Source of the DNA: SLRI01 sp964393275
Lineage (GTDB): Bacteria; Pseudomonadota; Alphaproteobacteria; Geminicoccales; Geminicoccaceae
NCBI GenBank assembly: GCA_964393275.1
Contig: CAYMTA010000006.1
Coordinates: forward strand, 1 to 64,000
DNA: 64,000 bases
Direction of reading: 5' to 3'
The notes beneath the pieces were generated by a model. That model was not told the DNA's origin. It saw only the letters and a program-made list of their open reading frames with translations, and searched no databases. Below, piece after piece: positions 37,254 through 44,964 of this stretch (position 1 is the stretch's first letter; each line of letters opens with the position of its first letter). The position numbers and the translations under genes were made by a program.

Positions 37254-37606
37254 GCGATCATCCAGGAGACCCGAGATCGCCCTACCTCCCAGACGCACCA
37301 GCCCCCGGCCATGATCTGGATCAAGAAGCTGCATCCGGCGGGGTCGAAGGGAAGGAAGAAGCCGCGGGAAGATGATCTCCCCGCACCCCACGGATTTTTT
37401 GGTCTTGCTGTTCTGGGGTCTGGACGCGATCTAGATCAGAGCATGTTGATTCCGGTGAGAGCAACGCTCACACTCCCCCCGCACCAGCCCCCTGGCCGCA
37501 TTTCAAGCCGACGCTCCCGCATCGGCCGCGCCAAGTAAGGCGGGCTTCGCCAAGAAGAGACAGCGGCCGCCCGCGAGCGGGTACATCGTGAGGGCAGCGG
37601 CAACGC
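37254..37606. other. Intergenic region between DUF499 gene and nosR
   Basis: 353 bp holding the nosR promoter region and the end of the defence operon. Apart from the FNR-type box at 37311-37324 I see no gene. The DUF499 gene runs into this region, so a terminator is expected near 37560-37606, but no clear hairpin with a U-tract is visible. Confidence 0.5.
37311..37324. promoter_or_regulatory. FNR/NnrR-type box upstream of nosR
   Basis: On the minus strand the site reads TTGATCCAGATCAT, nine of ten positions of the TTGAT-N4-ATCAA consensus for FNR/DNR/NnrR regulators. Its centre is about 64 bp upstream of the nosR ATG, a plausible place for activation from around -41. This would couple nos expression to low oxygen and/or nitric oxide. 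Which regulator binds cannot be told from the sequence. Confidence 0.65.
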
Positions 37607-40600
37607 CTACTCGAAGCCAGTCGACTCGGCCTTGAACTTTAGCTGATGCGCGTTGTCCCGCACGACACCCACGTCGGCGTGCGTGAAGCCGCCTGCGGCT
37701 TCCGCTTCGATCTCCAGCGTCAATTTCACCTTGGCGCCCTGGGTGCGCTGCAGCTCCATGATCACGGCGTTCAGAATCGCTTCGAAGGACTTGACCGGCC
37801 GGACCATGTCGATGTCGACGGCGCCGTAGAAGCGGGTCGGCTGGTGAGCTTGCGGTTCGCTCGGTGCCGGACCTTCGCCCGAGCTGCCTGGCTTCGGGGC
37901 GTCGCCGCCAGTGTCGGGGAGGTCGTCATCGCCTCGCACGCTCTCGGGCGGTCGCAGCAGCTTCCTGGCGATGTCGGCGCGAACCAGCAGCGCGGTCGTC
38001 GGCATGATCTCGGGCGGGTTCTGCTGCCACATCAGGCCCTGGTACCGATTCAGGCCCGGGTCGAACGAATCCGCGTAGGCGAAGGCGGCGTCGAGCTTGC
38101 CGACCGCGTCGCGGACCCCACCCTCGAGCACCATCCGGTCCCGCAGCTTGGGCAGGTAGACGTAGGACGCGAACCACTCGGCCAGCTCCGACACCGCGAG
38201 ATGCGGCTTGCCCTCGGGCCAGAGCGGCTCGATGTGCTTGCGGAACGATTCGCTGCGCAGCGTCTCGACCGCCATGCCGTCGGCCTTGACCTTGTCGTAG
38301 ACGGCGGCCGGCACCGCGGCGCGGTCGCGCGACGAGATGCCGATATGCTCCAGGTCGAAGGGCGTGCCGGCGGCGGTGGCCTCGGTCTTGATCGGGGCCA
38401 GGATATGGCTCCAGGCCAGCCTTGCCGCCTTCACCGCCCCGTCGCGGCCGGTCTTGGCCTTGTCCTTCGCGTCCGTCGCCTGGGCTTTGGTCAGTTGCTG
38501 CTGCAGGCGCTCGTCCCTGTCGATCGATTCCCACGCCAATGCGCGACGCATCGCCTCCCTGACCCCGGCGAGCTGCGTCTCGTCCGCCGCCACGAAAAGC
38601 AGCGTGTTGCGAAAGCGCCGCTGCGAGGTTCGACAGCGGAGCAGGGTCTCGGTCACGGCATCGGTTGCCGCCGACTGGGCGACACCCCTGCCGCCATGGG
38701 GCGAGCTCGGACCCAGGATCACCAGCGAGAGCGCTTGCGTCTCGTCGATCGCGACCGGGTCGTCGGGCACCGCGAACACGCGGTGGAAGCGGTCCTTGGT
38801 GGCGGCGTCGTCGCGCAGCACGGCCACGATGGCGGCGTCGACCTCATGGTCGGGCAAGGCCTTGGCGCGGTCGTCGGCGAGGCGGTTGAGCGTCGGCTGG
38901 GTCGAGAACCAGTAGCGTCCGGCCTCCTCGTAGAGGTAGGTGGCACGCTCGGTCAGCTCGCGCAGCGCCTCGCCGAAGATGGCGAGCTGATCGCCGGGCT
39001 CGGCGCAGGCCAGGCGCAGCCCTTGGCCCGTCAGGCCACAGTTGGGCTGGCCGACCAGAGGTGCCGTGCACATGAACACGGAACGGGCGGCCCGGGTCGC
39101 CGCCCGTGCCTGCGAGATCCGGCGTGACGGGTTGGCCTCCATCCGCGCCGGCAGCGATGTGTCGCCATCCACCTCCTTGTCGATCACGGCGCCGAAGCCC
39201 GCATCGAGCGGGTAGAGCACGCTCGCCCGCACCCGGTCGTGCGCCACCGGCACCCTGGCCGGGGTGATCAGCGGGTCGTCGGCACGGGCCTGCCAGAGGA
39301 CGCCCACCACGTTCGCCATGAAGCGCAGCACGCCGCGGGTGCGCTGGAAGTTGGCGAGGCTCGACCAGTCCTTGGCCAGCCGGTCGAACAGCTCGGGATG
39401 GATCGGGTAGGAAATCCGCAGCAGCTCGAGATAGCGTCCCTCCCTGGCCTCCGGCGGGAACTCGGCCGCGTTCTTGCGGTAGAGCTCGTGGAAAGCCTTG
39501 ACCGTCTCCTCGCGCGCCTTCTCGCCGTCGCCGTCCAGGGTCTGGAACAGGCGGCGGCGGATGATCTCGTAGGTCTCGTCGCCCGACGCCGGCAGCCAGG
39601 CCGACTGCACGCGGCCGAAGACCTTCTCCAAGCGCAAAAGGGCGGCCTGCCCCTTCGGGCCGCCGGCCTCGGCGGCACTCTCGGGCAAGGCACCGAGCAC
39701 CAGCACGCCGGGCACCATCTTCGCCGCCTCGGTCAGCGACTGGACGAAGGACAGGAGCGCCTCGAACCGGTCGTCAGGAAGCTGGCGCGCATAGGCCACC
39801 AGCTCGTCGAGCAGGATCAGGCTGGGGCCGGCCAGCTTGAACACCTCGACCATCAGCTCCGAGCCCGGATTCGTCCGCGCGGCCTCGGCCTCCGCGACCA
39901 GCTTCAGCCCGGCCTCGCCGGCCAGCCGCCAGGCGATGTAGCCCCAGAGCGTGTGCAGCCTGGGGCCGTCCTTGGCCACCAGCGAGACGTCGGTGCCCTT
40001 GGCCGTGCCGACGAACACGGCCAACTTTGGGCGCTTCCAGGCCGTGACCCCGGCCGTGTCGGCCAACGGCTTCACACCTTCGAGGAGCGCCAGGTCGGCC
40101 GCCCTGGCGAGGTGGTAGATCGCGAGCAGGGTGTGGGTCTTGCCGCCGCCGAAGGCGGTCTGCAGGCCGATCACCGGATCGCCCCCGGCGCCGGCCAGCC
40201 GCTGCAGCGCCGAGGTCAGGACGCGCTTCAGGCCCTCGGTCAGGTAGGTGATGCGAAAGAAGCTCTCCGGCGTGGCATAGTCCTCGGTCGCATGGCCGCT
40301 GTCGACCGCGAACAGGTCGGCCGCGAACTCGGCTTCCTTGAACCGGTTGGCCAGCACGTCGGGATGCGGCAGCGCCACCTCGATCCAGGGCCGCAGCGCC
40401 TTGCCCGGGCGCCGCTCCGGGTCGAGCGCGAGCTTCGGCTGCGCCGGTGGCGGTGTCGCGACGGGTGCCGCCGGCGGCGCCGCCGGGCCCAGGCCGGATC
40501 GCCGCTGCTCGTCGTAGAGGCGCTTGAGCTCGGTGACCTCGATTTGCGGCGCCTTCACCTGGCGCAGGAGCTGGTGCATGGCGTCGAGGAAGCGCAGCGC

Positions 40601-40924
40601 TTCCTCGTCCTGCAGCGGCAGGGTCAGGTGCGACGTTGCGTTGCGGGCCTCCAGCGCCATCGACGTGAAGTTGCGGACCTTGTGCTTCTCGTTGCGGCCG
40701 AAGGCCTCGTCGAAGACCTCACGCCAACTGTCGATCATGGTCTTGAGCAGCGCATAGGCGTCGAGCGCACCAGAGGCCGAGGAGCCCTGGGCGCGGCTCG
40801 CATACTGATGCCAGCGCTCGCCATGGACGCGCTTCATCCGCGCCTCGACGAACGGCGTCAGGCCACGGGTCAGGTGGAACAGGCCCTCTTGGACCCGGTG
40901 CAGCGTGGCCTTCTCCTCGCTCAT
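37607..40924 (-). CDS. DUF499 P-loop ATPase with N-terminal HEPN-like domain (defence operon)
   Basis: 1105-residue protein. Residues 1-140 are helical and resemble the Swt1-type HEPN domain; R94-NATS-H99 fits the RxxxxH ribonuclease motif. A Pro-rich linker (148-162) leads to the ATPase with Walker A AFGGGKTHTLL (257-267) and Walker B ILLDELVAYA (370-379). The C-terminus has a Pro/Gly-rich linker and a final beta-rich domain. DUF499 proteins recur with DUF1156 methylases and helicases in anti-phage loci. Last gene of the operon; its own function is unproven. Confidence 0.82.
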   Translation of the reverse strand: MSEEKATLHRVQEGLFHLTRGLTPFVEARMKRVHGERWHQYASRAQGSSASGALDAYALLKTMIDSWREVFDEAFGRNEKHKVRNFTSMALEARNATSHLTLPLQDEEALRFLDAMHQLLRQVKAPQIEVTELKRLYDEQRRSGLGPAAPPAAPVATPPPAQPKLALDPERRPGKALRPWIEVALPHPDVLANRFKEAEFAADLFAVDSGHATEDYATPESFFRITYLTEGLKRVLTSALQRLAGAGGDPVIGLQTAFGGGKTHTLLAIYHLARAADLALLEGVKPLADTAGVTAWKRPKLAVFVGTAKGTDVSLVAKDGPRLHTLWGYIAWRLAGEAGLKLVAEAEAARTNPGSELMVEVFKLAGPSLILLDELVAYARQLPDDRFEALLSFVQSLTEAAKMVPGVLVLGALPESAAEAGGPKGQAALLRLEKVFGRVQSAWLPASGDETYEIIRRRLFQTLDGDGEKAREETVKAFHELYRKNAAEFPPEAREGRYLELLRISYPIHPELFDRLAKDWSSLANFQRTRGVLRFMANVVGVLWQARADDPLITPARVPVAHDRVRASVLYPLDAGFGAVIDKEVDGDTSLPARMEANPSRRISQARAATRAARSVFMCTAPLVGQPNCGLTGQGLRLACAEPGDQLAIFGEALRELTERATYLYEEAGRYWFSTQPTLNRLADDRAKALPDHEVDAAIVAVLRDDAATKDRFHRVFAVPDDPVAIDETQALSLVILGPSSPHGGRGVAQSAATDAVTETLLRCRTSQRRFRNTLLFVAADETQLAGVREAMRRALAWESIDRDERLQQQLTKAQATDAKDKAKTGRDGAVKAARLAWSHILAPIKTEATAAGTPFDLEHIGISSRDRAAVPAAVYDKVKADGMAVETLRSESFRKHIEPLWPEGKPHLAVSELAEWFASYVYLPKLRDRMVLEGGVRDAVGKLDAAFAYADSFDPGLNRYQGLMWQQNPPEIMPTTALLVRADIARKLLRPPESVRGDDDLPDTGGDAPKPGSSGEGPAPSEPQAHQPTRFYGAVDIDMVRPVKSFEAILNAVIMELQRTQGAKVKLTLEIEAEAAGGFTHADVGVVRDNAHQLKFKAESTGFE

Positions 40925-40942
40925 CGGCGACCTCCTGATCGA

Positions 40943-41374
40943 TCAATCGGCCCGGCCGACCAGCCCGGCCCGGCGCTCGCGCGCCAGGGCCACGAACCGG
41001 TCGCGCACGCGCCGCAACAGCCCCGGCGGCAAATAGCCGTAGGCAACGCTCTCGGCACCCATGCCCGGCAGAAAGCGCAGGTCGGGTCCTGGCCAATAGA
41101 ACCGGTTTGCCTCGGTGACGACGATCCAGGACCGGTCGGCGTCGAGGCCGAGATGCGCCTTCACGGCGGCCGGAATCTCGACGGCTTCATCGGCCGGCGG
41201 GGTATGGGTGATCGGCAGCACGTAGACCCGCGTCCGGCCGTCCTCGTCGGCATGGGCCAGCACCACCGCGCACGGCCGATCCTTCACGCCCTCCTCCCGG
41301 CCAGCCCTCGCTTCCCGGTGCCATAGATAGGCGTAGCGGATCACGAGGCCGGGCCGGGGCTCGGGCCAGCTCAC
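40943..41374 (-). CDS. PemK/MazF-like toxin candidate
   Basis: 143-residue protein starting PRPGLVIRYAYLWHREA, followed by KDRPCAVVLAHAD and VYVLPITHTPP, which resembles the PemK/MazF SH3-like fold (RPxLV near the start, then RPAVVL). It overlaps the upstream Phd-like antitoxin gene by 4 nt (ATGA), the usual arrangement of type II pairs. If active it would be an mRNA endonuclease; I assign this from pattern and context only. It lies 18 bp before the DUF499 gene. Confidence 0.6.
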   Translation of the reverse strand: MSWPEPRPGLVIRYAYLWHREARAGREEGVKDRPCAVVLAHADEDGRTRVYVLPITHTPPADEAVEIPAAVKAHLGLDADRSWIVVTEANRFYWPGPDLRFLPGMGAESVAYGYLPPGLLRRVRDRFVALARERRAGLVGRAD

Positions 41375-41637
41375 TTGAGCTGGTCATCCTCGAGCAGGGC
41401 ATCGAGATGGGCGTGCGCCGCCGGCACCTCCGCCTTGGCGATCAGCTCGACCTCCGCGTCGCTCAGCTCCTCCACCCGCAGCACCTGCCGGTCACGCCGC
41501 GCCAGCCGCGCATACTCCTCCGCCGAGAGCAGCACCAGCCGGTCGCGCCCGTTCTTGGTGATGGTCACGGGCTCGATCAGCGCCCGGTCCGCGAGGCTGC
41601 CGTAGCCCTTGATGAACTCCGCCGTGCTGACGCGCAT
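41371..41637 (-). CDS. Phd/YefM-family antitoxin
   Basis: 88-residue protein: MRVSTAEFIKGYGSLADRAL, then VTITKNGRDRLVLLSAEEYARL, the classic Phd/YefM dimerisation and DNA-binding region, with an acidic C-terminal tail that would neutralise the toxin. I chose ATG 41637 because GGGAG lies 6 nt upstream; a start ten codons earlier is possible. Overlaps the toxin gene. Probably autoregulates through the dyad at 41653-41678. Confidence 0.85.
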   Translation of the reverse strand: MRVSTAEFIKGYGSLADRALIEPVTITKNGRDRLVLLSAEEYARLARRDRQVLRVEELSDAEVELIAKAEVPAAHAHLDALLEDDQLK

Positions 41638-41652
41638 CGGTCGCTCCCGTTT

Positions 41653-41678
41653 ATTCGTGTCCTTCACAATATACGAAT
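41653..41678. promoter_or_regulatory. Candidate antitoxin operator (inverted repeat)
   Basis: ATTCGT (41653-41658) and ACGAAT (41673-41678) are inverted half-sites 14 bp apart, in a short AT-rich island 16-41 bp upstream of the antitoxin ATG. TATATTGTG between them could be part of a promoter. This is the expected position for Phd/YefM autoregulation; no further evidence. Confidence 0.4.
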
Positions 41679-41698
41679 TGGTCGCATCCTCATCAAGC

Positions 41699-44608
41699 TC
41701 ACAGCAGCCGCCCCTGCGTCGCCGTCACGGTCTCGCGCAGCGCCTCCTGCGTCAGCGCCATGTCCTCCAGCTTCGGCCATTCCTGCGCCAGCTCGTTGTA
41801 CACCAGCGCCTCGGCCGCCCACCCCTTCTGCGTCGCGATCTCGAACAGGCGATAGGCCAGCGCCCGCGCGTCCGCCGCTTTCGCCCCCATTCGCGCCACG
41901 AGCTGCGCCGCCGCCTCGCGGCCGCCAGCCTCGGCGTTCAGCACCCGCGCCACATGCTGCACGCATTCCCATACCGTGAGCGTGCTGTCCCCCGCCGGGC
42001 TCCAGTCGCCCGGCAGCTCGCCTCGTGGCATCAGGGCGGCACGGCCGCGCAGGTCCTGGAACACCCCGGCCCTGAACAGCTCGCCCATCGGCACGTTCTT
42101 GGCGTTGGCGAGGCCGATCAGCTCGCCGGACGGCTTGGCGTCGAAGCCGTAGGTGGCGAACCACGCCAGCGCCACCTGCGTCGGTGCGTCGAACACCGCA
42201 TCCAGCTCGTTCTCGATCTCGCCCCACACCCGATTGATCAGCGCGAGAGCTGTCCTGACGCTCATGGCGCTGTCGTCGTCTTCCAGCACCTTGGCGTGGC
42301 GCGAGAAGACGCCCATGCCAGGGCCGATCACCGATTGCTGCATGTCGACCGGCCCGACACCCGCCTTGCGGATGGCGTCGATCGCGTCGGGCAGCTCGCG
42401 CTTGAGGGCGCGGATGAAGTCGGTGCGGGTGATGACGCCGGCATCCACCGCGCGCTTGCGGCAGACGAGGACGATCGACGACGCAAGAGCGTTAGAGTCT
42501 CTCGCGATCATGCGATTTGAGAGTTCGGTGCGAATTGGCCAAGTCCCGTCGATCAGCAGTCCAGCATTGACGACAGATTGGAGAAAAGCGGCCCAGCCGG
42601 CCGAGGTGATACCCTCCTCGGCGAGCTCCGATTGCTTGAAGGCATAGTAGATCGTCAGCGGCTCGCTGTCCGTCACCGACTCGCGCATGGCGGTCAAGGC
42701 ATCACTCATCCCCTGCATGAAGAAGGCTTCCGCCTCGTCCCTGCCGCCGTGACGATAGAGCGTTGCGACCAGCTCCTCGGCCTTTGGCGTGGTCAGCCGA
42801 CGGAACAGGTCGGGCCATACACTGGAGAGCGAGCGCTTCAGCCAGACGTAGAAGAAATCTGATAGATCGGCGTAGCCGATATTGTCGTAGTAGGGTGGAT
42901 CTGTCGAAATGACGATCGGGTGGACTGGAAATGAGTTCTTCGCCGCGTCAATATTTACAATTCCTCCCGGAGAAGATGTAAATACACCCTCTAGGACGCG
43001 CATCATATTGTGCAAAGAGACACTGAAGTCACCCGCCTTGCCTGAAAAGGCATTGGATTCGGCATAGTCCCAGACCATTGGAAGTGCCTGTCTGCCAAAT
43101 GTCGCTATGGTTTGGTCCATACTCGGCTTCCACCGAGCAAGGCTGCTTTGGGCATCTGAAAGTTTGCTTACAGCCATCGCCAAATATGTCGCAACAGCGT
43201 CGGCATACGCTGCCGCGCCGGGACCGCCGTCGCGGAGCGGCTTGCCGTCGTCGGGCCGGCCTGCCGCCCTGGCGTCGGCAAGAGCCTTCTCGCGCGCTTC
43301 GGCCACGAGATCGGAAAAGGTCGTCAGCGCCACGAGCTGGCGCGCGGTGAAAAGTTTGCCAAAGGTGGTCAAGCCGTAGCCATAGCACGTGCCACCAGTG
43401 AGCTTTGCCGGAACAGGTTGGTTCAGCGGCCCCTCACGAGCCTCGACGACAAGTTCATCTGTGTCGACAGACGCAGCGATCTGCTCGTGCTCTGAGGAGG
43501 CAGGCAAATAAGTACGTGAGCGATTGCCTTCAGCAACGATGGCCATCAGCCGAACACTAAGCTTTCCAGCCATGCCTTCAGATTTGATGTAGTCTCCGCG
43601 AATGGCAGCACCACTCAACGTACAACTGAAATTCGACCCGCGGCCGTCACCCTTGGTCCCGAGCTTCAGCCGCTCCTCATCGGCCTTGCTGAGCGCACCC
43701 GTCTTGACCTCGAACCGCCAGCCATCCGGCGCGCTGGCATCGATCACCGGCTCGACCCATGTCTTCTTGCCTTCCTTGGTCGAGAGCATGAAGGACGAGA
43801 CGAGCGGCACCATCGCACCCTTGGCCGCCGGATCGGGTGAGCGCACGGTCCTGGCCCAGAGCCAGGCGATGACGGTCGCCTTTGACCCGTCGGCCAGTTC
43901 GGCCTCCGGATAGAGATGGCCGATGCGCTTCTCGGCTTCATCACGCATCCACTTGCCGTAATGGCGTACGTCCTCGGCCAGCCCTTGCGCCCCTTTGCCG
44001 TTCCATTTGCCGCCGCGCTTCAGCTCCGCCTGCGCTTTTGGGTTGACCGGTGGCCGTCCGGCGAACTTGGGCGGGATCTCGACCAGCGCCTTGCCGATCA
44101 GCACGGCCACGGGATTGAGGTCGGAGCCATGGGCGCGCAAGCCCAGCCGCTGCGCCTCGAGCGGGATCGAGCCGCCGCCCGAGAACGGGTCGTAGACCGG
44201 CGGCGCCTTGGTCTGGAGATAGTCGAGGATGGCCTTCGGCTCGCCCTTCGACGGCGGCTCCTCGTCCAGCCCCCAGGCCACCGAGCGGGCGATCTCCCAT
44301 CTGGCGTCATTGAGGATGCGCTCGTCATTCGACGCTTCCCACGGCACCATGTCCTCGATGATCTTGTGCAGCCGCCGCCGCTCGACATCCTGCGCCTCCA
44401 ACGTCGGGAAGCGCTCCGGCCAGGCCGAGGGATCGTCGACGAGCTGGGCGAACAGCACCGCCCGGCACGCCGCCAGCGGCCGCCGCGCCCACCAGAGATG
44501 CAGCGTCGAGGGATGCCCGTGCCGGATCGACTTCTCGCGCGCCGACGCCTTGTTGATCGCCTCCAGCGGGATCGAGACCTCGATGAGCTTCTTGCGGATG
44601 GTGGTCAT
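41699..44608 (-). CDS. DUF1156-domain DNA methyltransferase (defence operon)
   Basis: 969-residue methylase. The DUF1156 N-terminus is IEVSIPLEAINKASAREKSI with LHLWWARRPLAACRAVL. The SAM-binding motif I is VYDPFSGGGSIPLEAQRLG (residues about 138-156), and catalytic motif IV DPPYYDNIGY lies near residue 570, pointing to amino methylation of adenine or cytosine. The long central insert (about 190-560) is unlike simple methylases. Start ATG overlaps the last codons of the DUF5615 remnant. Probably marks self DNA for the associated helicase/ATPase. Confidence 0.87.
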   Translation of the reverse strand: MTTIRKKLIEVSIPLEAINKASAREKSIRHGHPSTLHLWWARRPLAACRAVLFAQLVDDPSAWPERFPTLEAQDVERRRLHKIIEDMVPWEASNDERILNDARWEIARSVAWGLDEEPPSKGEPKAILDYLQTKAPPVYDPFSGGGSIPLEAQRLGLRAHGSDLNPVAVLIGKALVEIPPKFAGRPPVNPKAQAELKRGGKWNGKGAQGLAEDVRHYGKWMRDEAEKRIGHLYPEAELADGSKATVIAWLWARTVRSPDPAAKGAMVPLVSSFMLSTKEGKKTWVEPVIDASAPDGWRFEVKTGALSKADEERLKLGTKGDGRGSNFSCTLSGAAIRGDYIKSEGMAGKLSVRLMAIVAEGNRSRTYLPASSEHEQIAASVDTDELVVEAREGPLNQPVPAKLTGGTCYGYGLTTFGKLFTARQLVALTTFSDLVAEAREKALADARAAGRPDDGKPLRDGGPGAAAYADAVATYLAMAVSKLSDAQSSLARWKPSMDQTIATFGRQALPMVWDYAESNAFSGKAGDFSVSLHNMMRVLEGVFTSSPGGIVNIDAAKNSFPVHPIVISTDPPYYDNIGYADLSDFFYVWLKRSLSSVWPDLFRRLTTPKAEELVATLYRHGGRDEAEAFFMQGMSDALTAMRESVTDSEPLTIYYAFKQSELAEEGITSAGWAAFLQSVVNAGLLIDGTWPIRTELSNRMIARDSNALASSIVLVCRKRAVDAGVITRTDFIRALKRELPDAIDAIRKAGVGPVDMQQSVIGPGMGVFSRHAKVLEDDDSAMSVRTALALINRVWGEIENELDAVFDAPTQVALAWFATYGFDAKPSGELIGLANAKNVPMGELFRAGVFQDLRGRAALMPRGELPGDWSPAGDSTLTVWECVQHVARVLNAEAGGREAAAQLVARMGAKAADARALAYRLFEIATQKGWAAEALVYNELAQEWPKLEDMALTQEALRETVTATQGRLL

Positions 44609-44673
44609 GGGTTCTTTCGCAGTGGCCGCGGGCGCACGCGGCCGGGCAGGTTCTCATCCGCCAGGAAGCGCAT
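44605..44673 (-). pseudogene. Truncated DUF5615 (PIN-like) toxin remnant
   Basis: A 22-codon frame starting ATG at 44673 reads MRFLADENLPGR, exactly the start of DUF5615 PIN-like toxins, then VRPRPLRKNP and a stop codon overlapping the methylase ATG. DUF5615 proteins are normally about 110-120 aa and follow a DUF433 antitoxin gene, as here. About 90% of the toxin is missing, presumably lost when the methylase gene was joined on. Too short for normal gene finding. Confidence 0.75.
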
Positions 44674-44696
44674 GGCTGATCAGATGTGCTGTGGTC

Positions 44697-44930
44697 TCAG
44701 GCTGCCGTGGGAAAAACGCGCTCGCTCTGCAGCAGGTCGGGCGCGTAGGCGAGGCAGGCCTGGATGTCGGCCCGGCCGAGATGCGGGTAGCTGTCGAGGA
44801 TCCCGGCTTCGGCCCAGCCATCGGCCAGCAGCCCGAGCACGAGCTCGACCGGGATCCGGGTCCCGCGAATCACCGGCTTGCCGACCAGCACCTCGGGATC
44901 GAGGGTGATCCTGGGTTCTTCCGTGTCCAT
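44697..44930 (-). CDS. DUF433-family antitoxin (partner toxin truncated)
   Basis: 77-residue protein: ITLDPEVLVGKPVIRGTRIP followed by VELVLGLLADGWAEAGILDSYPHL, the typical DUF433 HTH sequence. The family is the antitoxin of the DUF433-DUF5615 pair. I chose ATG 44930 (MDTEEPR). It lies 34 bp after the helicase gene and 23 bp before the toxin remnant. With the toxin gone it may be an orphan regulator, or simply residual. Confidence 0.87.
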   Translation of the reverse strand: MDTEEPRITLDPEVLVGKPVIRGTRIPVELVLGLLADGWAEAGILDSYPHLGRADIQACLAYAPDLLQSERVFPTAA

Positions 44931-44964
44931 CCTGGCCAGCTCCCGGCGAGCCCCGAGGGCCGCC

